Source: Faecousia sp. (GTDB lineage: Bacteria; Bacillota; Clostridia; Oscillospirales; Oscillospiraceae). Taken from it: a stretch of 7,462 nt of DNA. The notes beneath the pieces are model-generated. The model searched no databases and was not told the DNA's origin. It was given only the letters and a program-made list of their open reading frames with translations. Of the stretch, positions 1-5,950 are shown in pieces. Location: NCBI GenBank assembly GCA_029258495.1, contig JARHYV010000019.1, positions 1 to 7,462 on the forward strand, read 5' to 3'. How positions within the stretch are numbered: the stretch's first letter is position 1; every line of letters starts with the position of its first letter. Made by a program: the position numbers and the translations under genes.

Positions 1-523
1 GGTTCTCTCTGCTCTGGGGCAGCGCAATGGTAACCTCACCGGAAACCATGTCGCTTTGGATCTTGGAGTCGTTCAGCAGCTTACCCTCCAGAACGGACAG
101 CAGATTGAAAATAGGCACGGGACGAAGGTAAGCACTGGATACAAGCCCCATATTGTAGCTGGCTACATCGTCCAGAGAAAGCATGCCATACAGAGTGCCA
201 TCTTCGTTTGCAACGGCTACCGAGGAAACATTTTTGTTGCCCTGCAGAACCGTCCACGCTCTGCCCACCGTCACCGCTGCTGACAGCACCGGAGGTGTTT
301 CATAGGCAAGATCCCTCACCTGTGTATACATGTTGAAGATCCGTTTCGGAGGCTGAAAGCCAAAACGGTTCAGAACCAGCTGGGTTTCGTCGGACACATG
401 CCCCAAGCAGGCAGGCTCATACTCCCGATCACCCAGTGCATTTCGGAGTGCTGCATAGGCCATTGCAGATACGATCGAATCCGTGTCCGGATTGCGATGG
501 CCGGTTACATAAATTGGATCCAT
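1..523 (-). CDS. ppaC: Manganese-dependent inorganic pyrophosphatase, CBS-domain type (N-terminal part, cut by window edge)
   Basis: Family II (DHH superfamily) pyrophosphatase that hydrolyses PPi to phosphate in the cytoplasm, pulling PPi-releasing biosynthesis forward. The visible part is 174 codons, from ATG at 523 down to base 2, with no stop. The N-terminus has the family motif GHRNPDTDSI (residues 8-17), in which H9, D13 and D15 match the Mn ligands of Bacillus PpaC. A VSDETQLVLNRFG segment (43-55) follows. Residues about 70-128 (VRDLAYETPPVL... DGTLYGMLSLDDV) read as a first CBS repeat inserted in the DHH domain, as in nucleotide-regulated clostridial CBS-PPases. Residues 138-174 look like the start of the DRTGG region. 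The start is fixed by GAAAGGAG (531-538) 7 nt upstream. It lies 25 nt after ansA with no terminator between, so it is probably co-transcribed. The remaining ligands, second CBS and DHHA2 domain would lie outside the window, so full length and regulation cannot be judged. Confidence 0.88.
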   Translation of the reverse strand, partial: MDPIYVTGHRNPDTDSIVSAMAYAALRNALGDREYEPACLGHVSDETQLVLNRFGFQPPKRIFNMYTQVRDLAYETPPVLSAAVTVGRAWTVLQGNKNVSSVAVANEDGTLYGMLSLDDVASYNMGLVSSAYLRPVPIFNLLSVLEGKLLNDSKIQSDMVSGEVTIALPQSREN

Positions 524-548
524 AACATCGCTCCTTTCAAAAAGTCAA

Positions 549-1544
549 TTATATCGTGATTTCGCCGGCAAGGTTCCGGCGGAACAGCTGCTCGATCTCC
601 TTGGGACTCATTTTCTGACCCAGTGCCCACATCAGCTTGGTCATCGCCGCCTCCGATGTCATATCGCGGCCCTGGATCACGCCCAGATCCAGCAGTTTCT
701 TGCCGACCTGATACACCTGCAGATCCGAAGAGTCGTACAGGCATTGTGTGGTGACCACCACGCTGATCCCACGCGCTACTGCCGTCTGGATGCCGTCCAG
801 CCCCTGATGCAGCACATTCATGCCACCCAGACCGAAGGCCTCTATGACGATGCCCTTATAGCCCATGTCTGCAAGCATGCCGAAGATCACCGGATCAAGC
901 CCGGGGGTCAACTTCAGCAGGAAGACATTAGAGCTGATCTCCGGTTTCAGCATAGGCCATCCGCTGATCGGCGGCAGCCCCTGAGGGTTCACCACCAGTC
1001 CCAGATTGCTGACCTGCGCCGCATAGCGGGCATTGACGCTTTCAAATGCGGAAAATCCGGATGCCCGAACCTTGACCGCTCTGCATCCCAGCATCACCTT
1101 TCGGTCAAAGGCCAGATACACCCCCGGATGCCCCGTTGCCGCCATCGCAAATGCAGTGCGCAGATTGTCCGGGCCGTCTGAAAGCGCATCCGCCAGAGGC
1201 AGCTGCGAGCCGGTGAGCACCACGGGACGGTCGATCCCGGGCAGCATATAGGTCAGGGCAGATGCTGTATATGCCATAGTATCCGTACCGTGAGAGATCA
1301 CGATCCCATCGTAATCCAGTCTGCATTCATAGACCCTTCGGGCGATCTGCTGCCACTCCAGAGGCCGGATGTTCGATGAATCCAGACACATCAGATCTTC
1401 TACCGAGATATCAAAATAGCTGCGCAGCTGGCTCAGCTGCCGCTCCATCACATCAGAGCGGTGAGGCTCCAGCCCATCACCTCCGGGCAGCGAGGCTATG
1501 GTGCCGCCGGTCGTCAGCAGCAGGATGTTTTTTCTTGTCTGCAT
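549..1544 (-). CDS. ansA: L-asparaginase, type I (cytoplasmic)
   Basis: Hydrolyses L-asparagine to aspartate and ammonia. The 331-aa length is typical of the type I enzyme (E. coli AnsA is about 338 aa). The first catalytic motif, LLTTGGTIAS (9-18), supplies the nucleophile T15. The second, ISHGTDTMAYT (83-93), supplies T87 and D88. K158 in RAVKV aligns with the catalytic lysine by its fixed spacing to the following F167. TGSQ (111-114) and the substrate-loop region are also present. There is no signal peptide, which argues for the cytoplasmic type I enzyme over the periplasmic type II form. The start at 1544 is supported by GGAGG (1551-1555) with a 6-nt spacer. It is the first gene of a minus-strand unit with the pyrophosphatase, transcribed away from galE. 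No frameshift or missing catalytic residue is seen. A broader asparaginase/glutaminase activity cannot be excluded from sequence. Confidence 0.93.
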   Translation of the reverse strand: MQTRKNILLLTTGGTIASLPGGDGLEPHRSDVMERQLSQLRSYFDISVEDLMCLDSSNIRPLEWQQIARRVYECRLDYDGIVISHGTDTMAYTASALTYMLPGIDRPVVLTGSQLPLADALSDGPDNLRTAFAMAATGHPGVYLAFDRKVMLGCRAVKVRASGFSAFESVNARYAAQVSNLGLVVNPQGLPPISGWPMLKPEISSNVFLLKLTPGLDPVIFGMLADMGYKGIVIEAFGLGGMNVLHQGLDGIQTAVARGISVVVTTQCLYDSSDLQVYQVGKKLLDLGVIQGRDMTSEAAMTKLMWALGQKMSPKEIEQLFRRNLAGEITI

Positions 1545-1574
1545 GTGGATCCTCCATGGTTTCTAGATAGGCAT

Positions 1575-1603
1575 ATTATAGCCTTTTGCACCGATAATAG
1601 CAA
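1575..1603 (-). promoter_or_regulatory. Sigma-A-type promoter for ansA-ppaC
   Basis: Read on the minus strand, TTGCTA (-35, at 1603-1598) and TATAAT (-10, at 1580-1575) are separated by exactly 17 nt. Transcription should start near 1568, leaving a leader of about 24 nt that includes the GGAGG site. The perfect -10, optimal spacing and position just before ansA make this a convincing match. Confidence 0.8.
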
Positions 1604-1634
1604 GAAAAATGTTTATTCCGATACCTGCCCCCTG

Positions 1635-1663
1635 TTGCTTTTAGGTTTCGGATGCGATACAAT
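1635..1663 (+). promoter_or_regulatory. Sigma-A-type promoter for galE
   Basis: TTGCTT (1635-1640) and TACAAT (1658-1663) are separated by 17 nt. The predicted start near 1670 leaves a leader of about 43 nt before galE. The -35 elements of this promoter and the divergent ansA promoter are 31 nt apart, back to back. A short GGGC-TAT-GCCC inverted repeat (1680-1690) sits in the leader, but its 4-bp stem is too short to call an attenuator. Confidence 0.75.
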
Positions 1664-1712
1664 GATGTTATGAAATTTCGGGCTATGCCCTTTATATTAG
1701 GAGGTCAATTCC

Positions 1713-2729
1713 ATGAATGTACTAGTTACCGGCGGTGCCGGATACATCGGTTCCCATACCTGCCTGGAACTCCTCAACAGCGGCTACAATGTCATTGTTG
1801 TCGATAACCTGTGTAACTCCAACCCCAAAAGTCTGGAGCGTGTCAAAGCTCTGACCAACAAGGATATCAAATTCTACGAAGGCGATGTCCGCGATGAGGC
1901 TCTGATGTGCCGGATCTTTACCGAAAACGAGATCGACTGCGTCATCCATTTTGCCGGTCTGAAGGCTGTGGGTGAATCCGTTGCCATGCCTCTTGAGTAC
2001 TATGACAACAATCTGAATTCTTCCCTTGTGCTGACCAAGGTCATGCGTAAGTTCAAGAAACAGAACCTGATCTTCTCCTCTTCCGCAACGGTTTACACCG
2101 CCGACAATGAGATGCCTCTGCGCGAAACCAGCCGTACCGGCTACTGCACCAACCCCTATGGCTGGTCTAAGTACATGTCCGAGCAGATCTTCTCCGGCCT
2201 TGCAGCTGCTGATGAGAATTGGAGCATCTGCCTGCTGCGCTACTTCAACCCCATCGGCGCACACGACAGCGGTCTGATCGGTGAAGATCCCAGAGGCATC
2301 CCCAACAACCTGATGCCCTACATCACTCAGGTTGCCATCGGCCGCCGGGAGCGCCTGAGCGTCTACGGCAACGACTACGACACCCACGACGGCACCGGTG
2401 TGCGCGACTATATCCATGTTGTGGATCTGGCTAAGGGTCATGTAGCCGCCGTGAAGTATGCCACCGAGCACAAGGGCTGCGAGGTATTCAATCTGGGTAC
2501 CGGCACCGGCTACAGCGTGCTTGATATGGTTCACGCCTTTGTAGAGGCAAACGGTGTCGATGTCCCCTATGTCATTGCAGACCGTCGTCCCGGTGATATC
2601 GCCACCTGCTATGCCGATCCTTCCAAGAGCGCCGAAGTCCTCGGCTGGAAGGCAGAGAAAAACCTGCAGGATATGTGCCGCGACTCCTGGAACTGGCAGT
2701 CCAAGAACCCTCAGGGCTACGGCGAATAA
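1713..2729 (+). CDS. galE: UDP-glucose 4-epimerase
   Basis: NAD-dependent short-chain dehydrogenase-fold enzyme interconverting UDP-glucose and UDP-galactose, for galactose use and surface glycan precursors. At 338 aa it has the same length as E. coli GalE and aligns nearly collinearly. The Rossmann motif is TGGAGYIGSH (6-15), with DNLCNSNP (31-38) binding NAD ribose. The catalytic residues are S124 (in SSSATVY), Y149 and K153 (PYGWSK). RYFNPIGAH (176-184), DGTGVRDYIHV (226-236) and RRPGD (291-295) are further family signatures. The residue aligned with E. coli Y299 is C299 (GDIATCYAD), as in human GALE (C307). That suggests UDP-GlcNAc/GalNAc may also be accepted; this is an inference. AGGAGG (1699-1704) lies 8 nt before the start. 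It is a single-gene unit with its own promoter and terminator. No galK or galT is nearby, so a glycan-precursor role is at least as likely as Leloir galactose catabolism. Confidence 0.95.
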   Translation: MNVLVTGGAGYIGSHTCLELLNSGYNVIVVDNLCNSNPKSLERVKALTNKDIKFYEGDVRDEALMCRIFTENEIDCVIHFAGLKAVGESVAMPLEYYDNNLNSSLVLTKVMRKFKKQNLIFSSSATVYTADNEMPLRETSRTGYCTNPYGWSKYMSEQIFSGLAAADENWSICLLRYFNPIGAHDSGLIGEDPRGIPNNLMPYITQVAIGRRERLSVYGNDYDTHDGTGVRDYIHVVDLAKGHVAAVKYATEHKGCEVFNLGTGTGYSVLDMVHAFVEANGVDVPYVIADRRPGDIATCYADPSKSAEVLGWKAEKNLQDMCRDSWNWQSKNPQGYGE

Positions 2730-2756
2730 TCCCAAAACAAGTCAATGTACCGTTTT

Positions 2757-2787
2757 GCACCCGGCAGAGAGCTGCCGGGTGCTTTTT
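2757..2787 (+). terminator. Intrinsic terminator of galE
   Basis: An 11-bp perfect GC-rich stem (GCACCCGGCAG at 2757-2767 with CTGCCGGGTGC at 2772-2782) encloses a 4-nt AGAG loop and is followed at once by TTTTT (2783-2787). It starts 28 nt after the galE stop. It separates galE from the next unit, whose -35 box begins only 16 nt beyond the T-run. Confidence 0.93.
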
Positions 2788-2803
2788 CGTCAACAGAAGA
2801 AAA

Positions 2804-2832
2804 TTGCAATCTTCATATAACCATGATATAAT
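2804..2832 (+). promoter_or_regulatory. Sigma-A-type promoter with extended -10 for the seven-gene run
   Basis: TTGCAA (2804-2809) and a perfect TATAAT (2827-2832) are separated by 17 nt. TGA (2824-2826) directly before the -10 completes the extended -10 motif TGnTATAAT. The predicted start is near 2839, giving a leader of about 32 nt. This is the best promoter match in the window and should be strong unless repressed. I see no other promoter or terminator between it and the window end. Confidence 0.85.
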
Positions 2833-2855
2833 GGAATAAATTATAACCTCATGAT
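2816..2855 (+). repeat. Repeats over the promoter, candidate operator
   Basis: TATAACC followed by ATGAT occurs twice, 26 nt apart. One copy is at 2816-2827, spanning the -10 region. The other is at 2842-2855, just after the predicted start, with a 2-nt TC insertion between the two halves. Separately, CCATGATATAATGG (2821-2834) is palindromic at 12 of 14 positions and covers the -10 box. Such sites are typical of XRE-type repressor operators, and the first gene encodes an XRE protein. The AT-rich context means chance similarity is possible. Confidence 0.4.
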
Positions 2856-2870
2856 CAATCGGAGGCTGCC

Positions 2871-3506
2871 ATGACAAATGAAGAACTGAAAACCCGGGTC
2901 GGAACCAACATTTCCCGGCTCCGCCGAGATGCCGGACTGACACAGGCCGATCTGGCGGAGAAACTGAATTATTCGGACAAAGCCGTTTCCAAATGGGAGC
3001 GGGCGGAGTCTATGCCGGATCTTTTGACCATCGTTCAGCTGGCAGAGCTGTTCGGCACCGATATCAATCAGATCCTTTCATCCGAGGATGCACCTGCCGC
3101 TGCGGCTGCTGCCGACGCAGCGCCTGCAGCCCCTGCCAAGCGACACAAGCGCATTGCCGACAAGGGCATCATCCAGAAACTCTGTACCATCCTCGTCTGG
3201 TTCGTTGCCCTATTTATCTACACCATCGTGGATTCCTTTGATGTTGCCTATGGATGGACGACCTTTTTCTTTGCGATCCCCGTCAACGCCATCGTGCTGC
3301 TGAGCCTGCGCTGTGCATGGGGCATGCACAACTGGAACAAAGTCCTGATCTCCATCATCATGTGGGGCAGTCTACTGTGTATTTTCCTGATGTTTTATCT
3401 TACCGCTCAGGTCAATATCTGGCGGATCTTCCTGCTGGGTCTTCTGGGACAGATCGGGATCGTCTTCCTGTTCCGCATGTTCCCATCGGAAAGCGAGGAA
3501 AAATAA
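2871..3506 (+). CDS. XRE-family HTH regulator fused to a four-helix membrane domain
   Basis: A 211-aa protein with an N-terminal Cro/C1-type helix-turn-helix (about 8-69). LTQADLAEKLNYSDKAVSKW (23-42) carries the typical second and recognition helices, and TIVQLAELFGTDINQIL (53-69) the closing helices. An Ala/Pro-rich linker (about 74-89) leads to a basic patch (KRHKR, 90-94). Four hydrophobic segments follow, at about 103-121, 129-147, 155-178 and 183-203, ending in a short acidic tail. The basic patch before the first helix suggests the HTH domain is cytoplasmic. Proteins of this layout are common in Firmicutes as predicted membrane-tethered regulators, mostly uncharacterised; the signal is unknown. 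GGAGG (2861-2865) is 5 nt before the start. It heads the run and ends 2 nt before the folate gene. Autoregulation is inferred from the repeats over the promoter. Confidence 0.85.
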   Translation: MTNEELKTRVGTNISRLRRDAGLTQADLAEKLNYSDKAVSKWERAESMPDLLTIVQLAELFGTDINQILSSEDAPAAAAAADAAPAAPAKRHKRIADKGIIQKLCTILVWFVALFIYTIVDSFDVAYGWTTFFFAIPVNAIVLLSLRCAWGMHNWNKVLISIIMWGSLLCIFLMFYLTAQVNIWRIFLLGLLGQIGIVFLFRMFPSESEEK

Positions 3507-3508
3507 CC

Positions 3509-4063
3509 ATGGACAAACCTGAGATCCGAGCCATGATCCGTGCGAAAAAGCGCGCCCTGAGCGATGCGCAGATCGATCAAGCCAGCAAAGAACTGGGTAT
3601 CCTGTTTCGGCAGACCCCGCTGTATCAGCAGGCAAGAACCATTTACGGCTACCTGCCCTATAATCAGGAAGTCCGCACCACCGCAATTCTGGAACAGGCG
3701 ATCCGGGACGGAAAACGGGTGGCTGTCCCCAAGGTCTTCGGTGAGCGGATGGTGTTTATCTATCTTGAGGATCTCACCCAAGTGGCCCCCGGATACGCAA
3801 AGATCCCCGAGCCTATTGCAGATGCTCCCATCGCAGATGATCCGCAGGCTCTGGTGCTGATGCCGGGTCTTGCCTTTGACCCTCAGGGGCACCGGATCGG
3901 CTACGGCGGCGGCTTTTATGACAAATTTCTGGCAGATGAACCGCAGCATCCCACACTGGCACTGTGCTATGATTTTCAGATCCTGCCGCATCTGGAAACA
4001 CAGCCCTTTGACATCCCCGTGGATCAGGTCATCTGGGCAGACACCGAATTGGAGGTTCCCTGA
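3509..4063 (+). CDS. fau: 5-formyltetrahydrofolate cyclo-ligase (MTHFS)
   Basis: ATP-dependent conversion of 5-formyl-THF to 5,10-methenyl-THF, returning an inhibitory storage folate to one-carbon metabolism in the cytoplasm. The protein is 184 aa, usual for bacterial members (YgfA/Fau in E. coli, YqgN in Bacillus). RAKKRALS (11-18) is the N-terminal basic segment. IYGYLPYNQEVRT (45-57) includes the folate-site region. MPGLAFD (118-124) followed by GHRIGYGGGFYD (127-138) is the family nucleotide/phosphate-binding signature. The reading frame is open from 3254, but the start at 3509 fits family length and has GAGGAA (3495-3500) 8 nt upstream, inside the end of the preceding gene. Its stop overlaps the next start by one base (TGATG), implying translational coupling. 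Symbols differ between species; the family assignment is secure. Confidence 0.93.
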   Translation: MDKPEIRAMIRAKKRALSDAQIDQASKELGILFRQTPLYQQARTIYGYLPYNQEVRTTAILEQAIRDGKRVAVPKVFGERMVFIYLEDLTQVAPGYAKIPEPIADAPIADDPQALVLMPGLAFDPQGHRIGYGGGFYDKFLADEPQHPTLALCYDFQILPHLETQPFDIPVDQVIWADTELEVP

Positions 4064-4629
4064 TGTATGTGATCGTAATTATGGCGATTACCTTTGCCGT
4101 TTTGTTTGGACTGGATAAGCTCTTCACCAAGATCTTTCGGGGTAAGCAGCAGCACCGCTCCGGTCTTGCCATCAAGCTGCCCAAAAAATATGCCATCACC
4201 GGACTGCTGCTGGCACTTCTGGGGGTGCTTTGCCTGTTTCAGCTTGCCGGGGGATTTAACCGGCTGATGCTGATACTGGGGATCGCACTGCTGCTCATGG
4301 CTGCCGGACTGGAGGTTTATTACCTGAGTTTCGGGGTCTACTATGATGACGAGAGCTTTATTTACTCCACCTTCGGCAAGCCCTCCGTTACATACCGATA
4401 TGCCGATATCCAGGCGCAGCAGCTTTATGTCACCACCGGCGGTGGGATTTTGGTGGATCTTTATATGGCGGACGGAAAAAGCGTAGGACTGCAATCCGGC
4501 ATGCAGGGTGTGTATCCCTTTCTTGACAAAGCCTGCCACGCACGCTTTCGCCAACTGGGCATCAACAGCGCCGAGTGCAGCTGGTTCGACGAAACCAAGT
4601 CCTGTTGGTTCCCCCCGAAGGAGGACTGA
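4063..4629 (+). CDS. Conserved membrane protein with C-terminal PH-like domain
   Basis: A 188-aa protein I cannot name with certainty. Helix 1 is about 2-19, at the very N-terminus. A basic cytoplasmic stretch (about 23-42, rich in K/R) leads into two adjacent helices (about 43-61 and 67-88). The remaining 100 residues are soluble. FGVYYDDESFIYSTFGKPSV (90-109), YRYADIQA (111-118) and VDLYMADGKSVGL (131-143) give a pattern of short beta strands and a closing helix (about 152-165) that resembles bacterial PH-like (bPH/YdbT-type) domains. That resemblance is by eye. GGAGG (4051-4055) is 7 nt before the start, and the ATG overlaps the preceding TGA. Its role is unknown. Candidates are a membrane-associated scaffold or a small sensor domain. 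The cysteines near the end (C171, C181) may be incidental. Confidence 0.8.
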   Translation: MYVIVIMAITFAVLFGLDKLFTKIFRGKQQHRSGLAIKLPKKYAITGLLLALLGVLCLFQLAGGFNRLMLILGIALLLMAAGLEVYYLSFGVYYDDESFIYSTFGKPSVTYRYADIQAQQLYVTTGGGILVDLYMADGKSVGLQSGMQGVYPFLDKACHARFRQLGINSAECSWFDETKSCWFPPKED

Positions 4630-4631
4630 GT

Positions 4632-5255
4632 ATGCACATCCCATCCGTAGAAACAACCGAAATCGAATTACTGACCTTTGCCGATGCTCTGGCAGCCGCA
4701 AATACCCCCAGTGCGGAATATGATATCCAAAAATGGCTCTATGCCCCCAATTTTTATTCGGAATACCGCTATATTCTGGGCACCAGAGGAACTCACCCGC
4801 TGATCTGCGTTGGCATCAATCCATCCACCGCAAAGCCGGATGCTCTGGACAACACCCTGAAATCCGTGGAACGGATCGCTCACGGAAACGGGTACGACTC
4901 CTTCCTGATGTTCAATGTCTATGCCCAGCGCGCCACCAAGCCCGACGATATGGAGCGCACCTGCAACCAAGCCCTGCACCATGAGAACATGGAAGCCTTC
5001 CGCTACCTGCTGTCCATGGCAGAGCAGCCGGCTGTGTGGGCCGCATGGGGCGCCATCATCGAAAAGCGCCGCTATCTGCCCCGCTGTGTTGCGGACATGC
5101 TGTCCATCAGCCGGGACTACGACGCGCAATGGTACTGCGCAGGCGCCATCAGCAAAAAGGGACATCCCCATCATCCGCTCTATCTTCGCAAGGATGAAAA
5201 GCTGAAACCCTTTGATACAGAAGCTTATTTACGATCTCAAATGGCAGGTGTATAA
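4632..5255 (+). CDS. DUF1643 family protein
   Basis: A 207-aa soluble protein matching the DUF1643 pattern. It has CVGINPSTAKPDALDNT (59-75; the family usually shows GxNPSTAD followed by DPT), then FLMFNVYAQRATKPDDM (91-107), VWAAWG (135-140), and a GHPHHPLYL motif (177-185) near the C-terminus. No biochemical function is established for the family to my knowledge. The GINP plus late HP motifs recall the uracil-DNA glycosylase fold, but that is only a motif-level impression. The frame is open from 4575. The start at 4632 is preferred because AAGGAGG (4618-4624) lies 7 nt upstream and the upstream gene stops at 4629. A 2-nt gap on each side places it firmly inside the run. No signal peptide or membrane segment is present. 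Confidence 0.85.
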   Translation: MHIPSVETTEIELLTFADALAAANTPSAEYDIQKWLYAPNFYSEYRYILGTRGTHPLICVGINPSTAKPDALDNTLKSVERIAHGNGYDSFLMFNVYAQRATKPDDMERTCNQALHHENMEAFRYLLSMAEQPAVWAAWGAIIEKRRYLPRCVADMLSISRDYDAQWYCAGAISKKGHPHHPLYLRKDEKLKPFDTEAYLRSQMAGV

Positions 5256-5257
5256 AC

Positions 5258-5773
5258 ATGAAACTACTCATTGCATCCGATATCCACGGCTCTGCCTACT
5301 ATTGTGCAAAGCTCATGGAGCAGATCCGAAAGGAAGATCCCGACCGTATCGTTCTTCTGGGCGACCTGCTCTATCACGGCCCCAGAAACGATCTGCCCAA
5401 GGACTACGCACCAAAGCAGGTGATCCCCATGCTGTCGGAATACAAGGATCGGATCCTTGCCGTCCGGGGCAACTGCGAGGCAGAGGTAGACCAGATGGTG
5501 CTGCCCTTTTCCTGCCTTGCAGAGTACGCGCTGCTGGAGGCTGACGGAACCACCATGTATCTGACCCACGGTCATCACGCAAGCCCGGACAATCTGCCTG
5601 CCCTGCCTCAGGGCAGCATCTTCCTCTCCGGTCACACCCACATCAAGCTGGATAAGGTTGTCAACGGCATCCGCTGCCTGAACCCGGGCAGCGTATCCAT
5701 CCCCAAAGACGGCAGCCACAGCTATCTGATCTACGAAAACGGCGAATTCCGTTTCGTCACACTGGAGGACTGA
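5258..5773 (+). CDS. yfcE: YfcE/MJ0936-type metallophosphoesterase
   Basis: A 171-aa calcineurin-like phosphoesterase of the YfcE class, which hydrolyses artificial phosphodiesters with a di-metal (often Mn) centre; the natural substrate is unknown. The five family motifs are in order: SDIHG (7-11; D8, H10), LLGDLLYHGP (33-42; D36), VRGNCE (69-74; N72), LTHGH (102-106; H104) and GHTH (125-128; H126, H128). NPGSVSIPK (142-150) is the usual YfcE tail motif. The third motif ends in Cys (GNC, C73), as is common in this subfamily. The length is near E. coli YfcE (184 aa). The ribosome binding site is the weakest in the run (AGGTG, 5246-5250), overlapping the end of the preceding gene. Translation may therefore lean on coupling across the 2-nt gap. 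It is cytoplasmic by lack of a signal. Confidence 0.92.
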   Translation: MKLLIASDIHGSAYYCAKLMEQIRKEDPDRIVLLGDLLYHGPRNDLPKDYAPKQVIPMLSEYKDRILAVRGNCEAEVDQMVLPFSCLAEYALLEADGTTMYLTHGHHASPDNLPALPQGSIFLSGHTHIKLDKVVNGIRCLNPGSVSIPKDGSHSYLIYENGEFRFVTLED

Positions 5774-5778
5774 GCCTC

Positions 5779-5949
5779 ATGAACGAATGTGAAACCTGCT
5801 GGTACTATGACTACGACGAGGAATACGACGAATATTACTGCATGATGGACTTGGACGAGGACGAGTATTATCGCATCGCCACCTCCCCTTCCGGTCACTG
5901 CCCGTACTATCGTCAAGGCGATGACTATTACTTAGCAAGGAGACAATAG
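5779..5949 (+). CDS. Small acidic Tyr-rich Cys4 protein (DUF6472-like)
   Basis: A 56-aa protein beginning MNECETCWYYDYDEEYDEYY. It contains 15 Asp/Glu, 12 Tyr and four Cys (C4, C7, C21, C41), giving a CxxC - 13 residues - C - 19 residues - C arrangement that suggests a small zinc- or iron-binding knuckle. LDEDEYYR (25-32) and CPYYRQGDDYYLARRQ (41-56) complete the conserved-looking core, with a basic end. From memory this matches a clostridial small-protein family, DUF6472. Its function is unknown. GGAGG (5764-5768) lies 10 nt before the ATG, within the end of yfcE, and the gap to yfcE is 5 nt. The stop is one base before the lipoprotein start, and this gene contains that gene's ribosome binding site. 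Length, position and composition support a real gene. Confidence 0.8.
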   Translation: MNECETCWYYDYDEEYDEYYCMMDLDEDEYYRIATSPSGHCPYYRQGDDYYLARRQ

Positions 5950-5950
5950 T

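Noticed and set aside
744..1181. A 145-codon plus-strand open frame opposite ansA
   Set aside because: It lies wholly within ansA, whose catalytic motifs are intact. The translated product is His/Gln/Arg-rich, low-complexity shadow sequence.
1680..1690. GGGC-TAT-GCCC hairpin in the galE leader as an attenuator or riboswitch
   Set aside because: The stem is only 4 bp with a 3-nt loop, and the leader is about 43 nt, too short for a known riboswitch or attenuator.
1722..2735. A 337-codon open frame on the minus strand, lying opposite almost all of galE
   Set aside because: galE is an unmistakable full-length enzyme with promoter, ribosome binding site and terminator. The antisense frame has no ribosome binding site or recognisable domain. 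Its openness is explained by the codon bias of galE.
3091..3136. GC-rich Ala/Pro-coding repeat region as a mobile or phase-variable repeat
   Set aside because: The codons are irregular with no constant repeat unit. It reads as a flexible linker between the HTH and membrane domains.
3254..3508. An 85-residue N-terminal extension of the folate cyclo-ligase frame
   Set aside because: It overlaps the membrane domain of the upstream gene, resembles no family sequence, and a good ribosome binding site precedes the internal ATG at 3509, which gives the normal family length.
4575..4631. An upstream start giving 19 more residues to the DUF1643 protein
   Set aside because: It overlaps the end of the preceding gene. 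The ATG at 4632 has AAGGAGG at ideal distance.
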